A stretch of 57,795 bases of DNA from Bacillota bacterium (GTDB lineage Bacteria; Bacillota; Negativicutes; CTSoil-072): the NCBI GenBank assembly GCA_017889545.1, contig JAGFZV010000028.1:1-57795 (forward strand), given 5' to 3'. The position numbers and the translations under genes are program-made. Below the pieces are notes generated by a model. It did no database searches. It saw nothing but the letters and a program-made list of their open reading frames with translations, and was not told the DNA's origin. Shown one piece after another: positions 16,402 through 23,652 of the stretch (position 1 is its first letter; each line of letters opens with the position of its first letter).

Positions 16402-17859
16402 ATGATGATGGACGGTGAAAAATACAAAGCGAGTTTAAAGAAGATGAGGCCCAATATTTATAAATGGGGCAAGCTGATTGAAGATGTTACAACGGATCCG
16501 GCGACAAGGCTTCATGTTCAATCGGTTTCATTATCGTATGATGCATCGTTTGATCCGGAAAAAGCATCAATTTTCACTGCTAAGTCACATCTAACTGGTG
16601 CAACGGCTCATCGCTGGAATACTCTCATGGGGAGTGCTGACGATGTGTGGGGAAACTCAAAAATGAAACGTGCCCAATATCGGCAGACTGGGACTTGTCA
16701 AGGCGCAACTTGCGCCGGTTGGACCGGCATCAATGTTCTATGGGCAGTTACTGCTGAAATGGATAAAGAGTATGGGACTAATTATCATGAGCGTGTGAAG
16801 AATTATTTTCAGTTTATGGAAGACAATGCTTTAGCCTTGTCCGGAGCAATCACTGATGCGAAAGGCAACAGAAGTTTAAAGCCTTCTCAGCAGCCCAATA
16901 AAGACAGTAATCTGCATGTGAAGGAAGTTCTCCCAGATGGGATTGTCATTCGAGGTTATAAGGCGCAGATATGCGGTGTTGCTGCAGCTCATGAAATAAT
17001 TATTGTGCCAGGCAGTGGTTACGGGGAATCTGAAAAAGATTTCTGCGTCGCATGTGCCGTGCCTCGAGATGCAAAAGGATTGACGATTGTTGAAACCCGC
17101 AGACCTAGTGATTCTCGTGATGAAGAAGAAGGCTGGGATGTTCCGAAAGCGGGCAATATTACGCAGGCGTTTTTGATTTTTGATGATGTCTTTGTCCCCA
17201 ATGATCGTGTTTTCATGAATGGAGAATTCAAATATAGCGGCAAAATTATCGGTTATTTCACGGCTATTTATCGTGCGGCGATTGGTGCTTGTGTAGCTGG
17301 GCAAGGAGATGTGATGGCCGGCGCGGCAATTAATATGGCCCGGGCGAACGGTTTGAACCAAAAAGTCTTTCAAGATAAACTGAACCAAATGGCAATTAAT
17401 AATGAAATTACATATGCAGTCGGGCTTGGAGCCATGTTGGCAGGCAAGAGCCATTTTTCAGGACTTTGGATACCGGACATGCTTTTGGCTCATGTCAATA
17501 AGACCCAGGTAGCCAAATTGCCTTACGAAACAAAGGTGATTACCCAAGATATCAGCGGAGGCATTGGGGAGACGGGCTGTTTTCCGTCCTACAAGGATTT
17601 TCAGTCGAAAGAATATGGAGAAACCCTTTTCAAAATGCTTGAAGCAGGTACTGATGGCGAAACACGCGCCCGAGCCGCCAGGCTGGTAGAGTGGCTGACA
17701 GTCGGCGGAGGCATTCCAGGCTGCATGCATGGCGGGGGATCACCAGATGGCGCCCGTATGGTCGTAAAAGCAATGGAACCTTGGGAAGCTTTTGCAAATG
17801 ATGCAAAACGTATTGCCGGCATTACTGCAGATTTGTCAGAACCTCAGGTCAAAAAGTAG
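16402..17859 (+). CDS. 4-hydroxybutyryl-CoA dehydratase-like / HpaB-family flavoprotein
   Basis: 485 residues, alignable along its length with 4-hydroxybutyryl-CoA dehydratase (AbfD): MDKEYGTNYHE, GAITDAKGNR, FDDVFVPNDRVF and MHGGGSPDGARMV are recognisable. AbfD uses FAD plus a [4Fe-4S] cluster held by Cys99, Cys103, His292 and Cys299. Here Cys99 and a Cys at 104 (CQGATC, one residue longer than CX3C) and Cys297 are present, but the His position is Tyr290 (IYRAAIGAC). The cluster site is thus altered or lost, so the dehydratase reaction should not be assumed. Other family members are FADH2-dependent hydroxylases. The gene has its own upstream gap with AAAAAGGAG before the start and ends in a terminator. 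Confidence 0.8.
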   Translation: MMMDGEKYKASLKKMRPNIYKWGKLIEDVTTDPATRLHVQSVSLSYDASFDPEKASIFTAKSHLTGATAHRWNTLMGSADDVWGNSKMKRAQYRQTGTCQGATCAGWTGINVLWAVTAEMDKEYGTNYHERVKNYFQFMEDNALALSGAITDAKGNRSLKPSQQPNKDSNLHVKEVLPDGIVIRGYKAQICGVAAAHEIIIVPGSGYGESEKDFCVACAVPRDAKGLTIVETRRPSDSRDEEEGWDVPKAGNITQAFLIFDDVFVPNDRVFMNGEFKYSGKIIGYFTAIYRAAIGACVAGQGDVMAGAAINMARANGLNQKVFQDKLNQMAINNEITYAVGLGAMLAGKSHFSGLWIPDMLLAHVNKTQVAKLPYETKVITQDISGGIGETGCFPSYKDFQSKEYGETLFKMLEAGTDGETRARAARLVEWLTVGGGIPGCMHGGGSPDGARMVVKAMEPWEAFANDAKRIAGITADLSEPQVKK

Positions 17860-17865
17860 ATTTTT

Positions 17866-17908
17866 AAAGAGCTGTTGTGTAAAAGTTGGATTACACAGCG
17901 GCTCTTTT
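17866..17908 (+). terminator. Intrinsic terminator of the dehydratase-like gene
   Basis: AAAGAGC...TTGTGTAA pairs with TTACACA...GCTCTTT, followed by T-rich sequence. It starts 7 nt after the stop codon. Confidence 0.8.
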
Positions 17909-17925
17909 GGTTTTAAACAGAAAAG

Positions 17926-17959
17926 AGCCGTGCCGAAATCTGATGTTTTCGACACGGCT
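17926..17959 (-). terminator. Intrinsic terminator of the LarA-like gene
   Basis: AGCCGTGCCGAAA (17926-17938) pairs with TTTCGACACGGCT (17947-17959) with one mismatch. On the minus strand it runs into CTTTTCTG. It separates convergent genes. Confidence 0.75.
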
Positions 17960-17991
17960 TCCATATTAGAAAAGGAAAGAATATAACTTTC

Positions 17992-19281
17992 TTAGCGCTT
18001 GCGATCGAGGATCTTCACAATATTTCCTGCATCATCGAACTGCATTGGTTTTAGTTCTTCCAGTACTTCAAGGTTCGGTCTGCTTTTTGCCTCTTGCAGC
18101 AGGCTTTCGGAGATTTCCATGTACCCGACTTCATTGGTATTTTGAATATGAACGACTTTCGCTTTTTCGGCCGGTGTGCTTCCAATGCAGGTTAAAGCAG
18201 CGCCAATGCTCTCTTTTTCCGTTGCGAAGAAAATCGGTAATCGGCCTTTCTCCGGAGATTGTGCAGTAACGCAATTGAAATAAGTAGGCCATGAATCCAA
18301 CTTATCGATCAACTTTTTCGTCGTGAAGTCTGCCAGTCCGACGCCGGTAGCCATTCCATGGCTTTCTTCAGTCGTATCCAGGACAACGATCCGTCTGATA
18401 ACGGGCTTTAACGGTTCTTTTTGGCCAAATACCATAATTCTTCCGATTACATTGGTATCCATGCCGGATCCACTGACGTTCTTGCCCATTTCATCGATAA
18501 TCAGAACATCAAATTCATCAAAGGGTACTTTGCCAAGTGTTGATTTAGCCAATTTTAACAGTTTTATTTCTTCATCGGCAATTTCTTCTGGCAGCATAGC
18601 TTTGATATAGGCTGTTTTATGATAATAATTTTCTACTGTGGCAATAGCGAAAGCAACCGGCAGGTGTTCGATAATATACCCGCCAACTTCAGTAATTGTT
18701 TTTTCATACCCGAAATCCAATGCGTATTGGTGTACCGCCAAAGAGCCTTTCGGATTTCCGATTCCGATGGCACAAATTTTATGGATCCCGCTTTCGATAT
18801 CACCTTCAAATTCCGTGTGCTCTTTGACCCGGTTAAATAGAATAATTTTATCCATTTGGCCAGATTGAGTCACCTCATTGACATACACGGGAATTCCGCT
18901 TGCGGTTGTGCCAAGTTGATTGACTTCGCCGCAAGCAAGGATAGGAACATGCAAAGTCTCTTCACTAATACCGAGGGAAGCCAGCATTTCCTTTTGGCCT
19001 TCAGCAGTTCCGGCGCCATGGGTGCCCATTGCCGGCAAAATAAAGGGTTCGCCCCCGACTTGTTTAACGGCATCAATAAGAATTTCTACGATCATCTTTA
19101 GGTTGGATATGCCGCGGCTGCCAACGGTGATTCCAACTTTTTCTCCCGGTTTTATCCGTTCTGACAGGTTAATTTGCTGCAATTCTTTTCGGCAAGCGCT
19201 CTCGATGTCCTCAATCGCTGGTTGAGCTATGATTTGTTTTACCATAGCCATTTTGGGAAAGTTTACTGTTTCTGCGTACAA
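17992..19281 (-). CDS. LarA-like (DUF2088) nickel-pincer racemase/epimerase homologue
   Basis: 429 residues starting at TTG 19279-19281 behind GAGGAGTG. The protein belongs to the lactate racemase LarA superfamily (DUF2088). GTHGAGTAEGQ holds the conserved His of the first domain, and FNRVKEHTEFEGD and the later GIGNPKG/VHQ segment match the region that holds the Lys and His residues binding the nickel-pincer cofactor in LarA. The sequence is remote from true LarA, so substrate and cofactor use are open; 2-hydroxy acid racemisation or epimerisation is the family theme. No larB/larC/larE cofactor genes lie in the window. It converges on the dehydratase-like gene and is divergent from korAB. 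Confidence 0.8.
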   Translation of the reverse strand: MYAETVNFPKMAMVKQIIAQPAIEDIESACRKELQQINLSERIKPGEKVGITVGSRGISNLKMIVEILIDAVKQVGGEPFILPAMGTHGAGTAEGQKEMLASLGISEETLHVPILACGEVNQLGTTASGIPVYVNEVTQSGQMDKIILFNRVKEHTEFEGDIESGIHKICAIGIGNPKGSLAVHQYALDFGYEKTITEVGGYIIEHLPVAFAIATVENYYHKTAYIKAMLPEEIADEEIKLLKLAKSTLGKVPFDEFDVLIIDEMGKNVSGSGMDTNVIGRIMVFGQKEPLKPVIRRIVVLDTTEESHGMATGVGLADFTTKKLIDKLDSWPTYFNCVTAQSPEKGRLPIFFATEKESIGAALTCIGSTPAEKAKVVHIQNTNEVGYMEISESLLQEAKSRPNLEVLEELKPMQFDDAGNIVKILDRKR

Positions 19282-19655
19282 GATATCACTCCTCTGAAAT
19301 TTTTTAAAATATGGCGCCTAACATATCTTTTATGCCTATCAAGGCAGCACTAGTGCGCAGGTTATTGTCAACTTGCGGCTGCGATGATAGGATAACAGAC
19401 TTCTACTGCAAGAACGTGAATCTGGTTGCTTGACAATCATTCATCCGTTTAGAGATGCTGAAATACCCTACTAGGATATTATACTAAAATTTTCGCAAGA
19501 TATCAAAAAATTCACCATGTTTATGGCAATAAACTCCAGAGGGTAATTTTCATCTTGTTTTCTTAATATTCTGCAAAATATATGATAGAATAATTGTAGG
19601 ATTGGTTTGCTGATTTGGTTGACATGGGGAATAGAAGTGACGAGGAGTGATTAGC
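19282..19655. other. Divergent intergenic region, larA-like / korA
   Basis: About 370 nt without a gene. It must hold promoters for both directions. A clear GAGGAGTGA ribosome site lies before korA. I see no confident promoter pair, riboswitch or repeat. Confidence 0.4.
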
Positions 19656-21332
19656 ATGATATACAATATCTTGATCGGCGGAGCGGCAGGGCTCGGTATG
19701 GAGACCATGGCCTTCATTCTGGAAAAAATTCTGAAACGAAAAGGTTTTGAGATATTTGTCACTCAGGATTACATGTCCAGAGTAAGAGGCGGGCACAATT
19801 TCTTCCAAATACGGTTTGCTGATGAAGCAATCGATTCCCATGGGGACGAGCTTGACGGAATTATTGCATTAGATAAGGAAACAATTCAAACCCACCTTAA
19901 CCGATTGAAAGCGGATGGTTTTATCATCGCCGATGAAGAAATCGATTTTCGAGATGCCAGACTATATAGTCTGACGTTAAAATCCACAGCGAAAACAATC
20001 GGCAACTCTAAAGTATTTGGAAATGTTGCGTTGGGAGCAGTACTTAAATTATTTAATCTGGATTTTACCGGCATTGAAGATGTCATTAACGAAAAATTCC
20101 AAGGCGAAGCCGCCCCGCAAAATATAAAGGCATTCAACGAAGGCTATAAGCTGGTTCCGGAAAAATATGCGATTCAGGCCAAGAGAAAAGATGATCAAAT
20201 TCTCATTAACGGCAGCGAAGCAATTGCTCTCGGCGCTTTGGCAGCGGGTTTGAAATTCTATTCCGGTTATCCGATGACGCCTGCAACGGGGATCATGAAT
20301 TATTTGGCAGCAAAGATGAATGAAGCAGAAATTATCGTTGAGCAAGCAGAGGATGAAATTGCTGCAATCAACATGGCAATCGGCGCTTCCTATGCTGGAG
20401 TCCGGGCAATGACCGGTACTTCGGGAGGAGGCTTTGCCTTGATGGTGGAAGCAATCGGCTTGTCTGCCATGCAGGAAGTACCGTTAGTGATCGTCGAGAT
20501 GCAGAGGCCTGGTCCGGCCACCGGTTTTCCGACACGAACGGAGCAAGGTGACTTGAAGTTCGTCATTTTTTCTTCACCTGCAGAAATACCCAAGATGGTC
20601 ATCGCCTTGCGGGACCCGGAAGATGCATTTTATCAGACGCATAGAGCCTTCAATCTGGCCGATAAATATCAGATTCCGGTTATTTTAATGGGAGATCAAT
20701 TTTTGGCAGATAATACGCGGACTGTTTCTCCTTTTGATTTCAGTAAGATTAAAAATAATCGCCATTTGAGCCAGCAAATATACTCTGAGACCAAGGAATA
20801 TCGAAGATATGAAATCACTGATTCGGGGGTTTCACCCCGCATTATTCCAGGAAAAATGCCGGGAACTAGAGTATTGACGGAAAGCCATGAACATGACGAA
20901 TATGGACACATTACCGAGTCAGGTACGATAAGAAATAAAATGCATGATAAACGGCTGAGGAAAATGATTTATTTGAAAGCAGAGCTCCAGGAACCGATTT
21001 TTGTGGGCGAAGAAAATGCGGATACTTTGTTCCTGACCTGGGGTTCCTTGTCTAACCCAGTTAAGGAGGCTGTGAAACTTTTGAATAGCCGGGGGAAAGA
21101 TAGATATGGCGCATTGTTGTTTGGAGATATCTGGCCTTTACCTGATAAACTGCTCACAGAAAAAGGCAAAGGGGTAAAAAGGCTGATCAATGTGGAACAA
21201 AATGCTACAGGCCTCTTTGCGTCACTGATCAGAGATTGTACAGGAATACAATGTGACAGCAGTATTTTAAAATATGATGGAAGGCCTCTTTCTTCACAAG
21301 AAATAGTTTCCAGGATGAAGGGAGGAGAGTAA
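19656..21332 (+). CDS. korA: 2-oxoacid:ferredoxin oxidoreductase, fused gamma-alpha subunit
   Basis: 558 residues from ATG 19656, which sits 8 nt behind GAGGAG. The N-terminal ~185 residues are the gamma domain (GGAAGLGMETMAFILEKIL and SRVRGGHNF). Residues from about 195 onward are the alpha domain (GSEAIALGALAAGLKFYSGYPMTPATGI) with VEQAEDEIAAINMAIGASYAG, followed by domain II/III. With the beta subunit it oxidatively decarboxylates a 2-oxo acid to an acyl-CoA, reducing ferredoxin. The fused gamma-alpha, two-subunit form matches archaeal and anaerobic 2-oxoacid:ferredoxin oxidoreductases (KorA-like). The substrate (2-oxoglutarate, pyruvate or branched) cannot be fixed from sequence. Next gene 2 nt downstream. 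Confidence 0.9.
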   Translation: MIYNILIGGAAGLGMETMAFILEKILKRKGFEIFVTQDYMSRVRGGHNFFQIRFADEAIDSHGDELDGIIALDKETIQTHLNRLKADGFIIADEEIDFRDARLYSLTLKSTAKTIGNSKVFGNVALGAVLKLFNLDFTGIEDVINEKFQGEAAPQNIKAFNEGYKLVPEKYAIQAKRKDDQILINGSEAIALGALAAGLKFYSGYPMTPATGIMNYLAAKMNEAEIIVEQAEDEIAAINMAIGASYAGVRAMTGTSGGGFALMVEAIGLSAMQEVPLVIVEMQRPGPATGFPTRTEQGDLKFVIFSSPAEIPKMVIALRDPEDAFYQTHRAFNLADKYQIPVILMGDQFLADNTRTVSPFDFSKIKNNRHLSQQIYSETKEYRRYEITDSGVSPRIIPGKMPGTRVLTESHEHDEYGHITESGTIRNKMHDKRLRKMIYLKAELQEPIFVGEENADTLFLTWGSLSNPVKEAVKLLNSRGKDRYGALLFGDIWPLPDKLLTEKGKGVKRLINVEQNATGLFASLIRDCTGIQCDSSILKYDGRPLSSQEIVSRMKGGE

Positions 21333-21334
21333 GA

Positions 21335-22186
21335 ATGAGCCAATCAGTTTTTCCAAATTTGGAGACCGCCTGGTGCCCAGGGTGCGGTAATCATAATATT
21401 TTGAGCGCCTTGAAAGAAGCACTGATTGTGCTGGATAAGAAACCTTATGAAGTTCTTGTTGTGAGTGGGATCGGCCAGGCAGGGAAATTGCCCCAGTATA
21501 TCACTACGAATGGCTTTTGCGGGTTGCATGGCAGAGCGCTTCCTCCTGCCGTTGCGGCAAAAATTGCCAATAAGAACTTAACCGTCATCGTCAACAGTGG
21601 TGATGGAGATTCTTACGGTGAGGGCGGTAATCATCTGATCCATACGATCCGAAGAAATGTGGATATCACTCATTTTGTCCATGATAATCAAATTTATGGA
21701 CTCACGAAAGGACAGGCGTCGCCAACCTCGGATATCGGCCATGTTACTGATGTTCAGCCGAACGGCTCCAATAATATGCCTTTGAATCCGATGCTTTTGG
21801 CAATTGTCCTGGGCTGTGGATTTGTTGCCAGAGCCTTTAGCGGAAATCAAGAACATCTGAAAGCGGTGATGGTTGAAGGAATCAGGCATAAGGGATACGC
21901 GCTGATCGATATTTTACAGCCATGTGTTAGTTTCAACAAAGTGAATACCTATCAGTGGTATAATGATAGGGTTTATAAATTGGGAGATGATTACGAACCG
22001 GAAAATAAGTTGAAGGCAATTGAAAAGGCAATGGAATGGGGCGAGAAAATTCCCATAGGAATTTTATATCGGGAAGAAAAGCCGGATTTTCATGCTAAAA
22101 TTGATTTCTTAATGAATGGATCTCCCTTAGTGGATAAGGTTATAGATATGGAAAAGATCAAGGAATTTATGAAGGATTTCAGATAG
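21335..22186 (+). CDS. korB: 2-oxoacid:ferredoxin oxidoreductase, beta (TPP-binding) subunit
   Basis: 283 residues. WCPGCGNHNIL at residues 14-24 gives part of the [4Fe-4S] cluster ligands, with a further Cys in GLHGRALP-adjacent NGFCGLHG and one near 196 (LQPCVSFN). The thiamine diphosphate/Mg motif is SGDGDSYGEGGNHLIH (about 88-103), followed by VHDNQIYGLTKGQASPTS. The dedicated 4Fe-4S ferredoxin (delta) domain is absent, as in the two-subunit class. It starts 2 nt after korA with GGGAGGAGAG before it, so the pair is one translational unit. It supplies reduced ferredoxin to anaerobic metabolism in the cytoplasm. Confidence 0.92.
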   Translation: MSQSVFPNLETAWCPGCGNHNILSALKEALIVLDKKPYEVLVVSGIGQAGKLPQYITTNGFCGLHGRALPPAVAAKIANKNLTVIVNSGDGDSYGEGGNHLIHTIRRNVDITHFVHDNQIYGLTKGQASPTSDIGHVTDVQPNGSNNMPLNPMLLAIVLGCGFVARAFSGNQEHLKAVMVEGIRHKGYALIDILQPCVSFNKVNTYQWYNDRVYKLGDDYEPENKLKAIEKAMEWGEKIPIGILYREEKPDFHAKIDFLMNGSPLVDKVIDMEKIKEFMKDFR

Positions 22187-22244
22187 AACGAGATTCAGTA
22201 GAATGCCGCGCATTGAATACAAAGACTGTACATTGGGAGGGCGG

Positions 22245-23414
22245 ATGATGAGCAAGAGCAGCCGGCTGCATTTTACGCATTCAACTGTTGCGTTTTTGCT
22301 AATTTTAACGGGGCTAATGCTATCCAGCCAATCCCTTCGGGGAGCGTTGGCAGATCTGAGAATTTATTTAAAATATGCACATATTGTTTGCGGCGTAATT
22401 TTTGCCATCACTACAGCAGCCTATATCGTCCCGTTGACGGCAAAATGGAAGACGTTCGCATGGCGAACCATGCAAAAAGCGGGGTATATCCTATTCGCCT
22501 TTCTGGCAAAGGGGGCCATCTTCACTGGCGTTTTGCTGGCGTTCGGAATGGATATTGGAGCGGCAGGCGGAATATCTGTCTTGCATTTGCACAAGGGACT
22601 AGCGATGATTAGTATCACGGTTATTTTGTATCATAGTTTCTCAGAATTGTTGAATTTGCTCACTACGCGATCGGGTGTTGCGGAGGGAGGCTTTCAAGTA
22701 GACCGACGCAGCTTTATCAGATGGTCATCGGCTGTTGCGGCGCTTTTTGGCGGCGGAGTGATCGCCAATTGGCTGGGAAGAGGGGGAAATGAAAATCTAT
22801 TCGTGAACAAGGAAAAACGTTTTTCAAACTGTAACCAGATGGACCCGCCGCCGTTGCCGAATTTAGGTTCCGTACCGCCGATCGGAGGCGGTTATGAAGG
22901 GGAATTCGAGGTTTTTACAGTGACAAAGATTCCTTGTGCCAATTCAGACAGCTGGCAATTCCGGCTTTTCGGTTTGGTAGATCAACCGCTTACATTATCT
23001 TGGAAAGAGTTCCTTGAAATTCCCAGAAAAGTTCAAGTAAGCGACTTTTATTGTGTTACGGGTTGGACTGTGTATCATGCAACTTACGAGGGGATTCTTC
23101 TTTCCCGGTTGATTGATCTTGGCCGTATAAAATCTCAGGCGCGTTATGTCAAGTTTTATTCTTCCGATGGTATTTACACCAGCGCATTAAGTCTGGAACA
23201 GGCAAAGATGGAAGATGTTATGGTTGCGGTATTAATGGATGGTGAGCCTATTCCGTCTGATTTAGGCGGTCCTGCACGGTTGATCGTGCCCAAAATGTAT
23301 GCCTATAAAGGCGTTAAATGGATCAATGCGATCGAATTTATTGCGGAACCGCATGACGGTTATTGGGAAAGCCGTGGTTATGAAAACGATGCATGGGTTA
23401 AAGGAAAAATTTAA
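22245..23414 (+). CDS. Cytochrome b-type membrane anchor fused to a sulfite oxidase-family molybdopterin domain
   Basis: Start at ATG 22245 (GGGAGGGCGG upstream), 389 residues. The first ~140 residues hold four membrane helices with regularly placed His (LHFTHS, YAHIV, LHLHKG, LYHSF), a di-haem cytochrome b-like pattern. Residues ~160-182 have a twin-arginine-like stretch (DRRSFIRWSSAVAALFGGG) leading outward. The C-terminal ~190 residues are an oxidoreductase molybdopterin-binding domain, with the Mo-ligand Cys in DFYCVTGWTVYHATYEG and the PKMYAYKGVKWI ending. Seen as one chain, it would be a self-contained membrane Mo enzyme exchanging electrons with quinone or periplasmic partners. It begins 58 nt after korB; a functional link is possible but unproven. 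Confidence 0.8.
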   Translation: MMSKSSRLHFTHSTVAFLLILTGLMLSSQSLRGALADLRIYLKYAHIVCGVIFAITTAAYIVPLTAKWKTFAWRTMQKAGYILFAFLAKGAIFTGVLLAFGMDIGAAGGISVLHLHKGLAMISITVILYHSFSELLNLLTTRSGVAEGGFQVDRRSFIRWSSAVAALFGGGVIANWLGRGGNENLFVNKEKRFSNCNQMDPPPLPNLGSVPPIGGGYEGEFEVFTVTKIPCANSDSWQFRLFGLVDQPLTLSWKEFLEIPRKVQVSDFYCVTGWTVYHATYEGILLSRLIDLGRIKSQARYVKFYSSDGIYTSALSLEQAKMEDVMVAVLMDGEPIPSDLGGPARLIVPKMYAYKGVKWINAIEFIAEPHDGYWESRGYENDAWVKGKI

Positions 23415-23652
23415 AAACTTTTTTGCATAAGAAAAAATGGAATCGCCCAGACCGAACTGCACCTCAATGTTTAAAAATTTCTTGATATTATTCGGGGCGC
23501 AGTTCAATTTGTGCGATTTTTTACTTTTGTCGGTATTTCTGCATAGGAATAGGAAAATGAGTAAAAACAAGAGGGATTTTGTGTAAAAGTATGGAAGATA
23601 AAATAAACTATCAGAAATAGAAGAAAACAAATTTTTTTCAATAGGGGACCTT
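23415..23652 (+). other. Intergenic region before comEC
   Basis: About 240 nt, AT-rich. No gene or clear hairpin was recognised. It marks the change from accessory genes to the conserved housekeeping segment. Confidence 0.35.
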
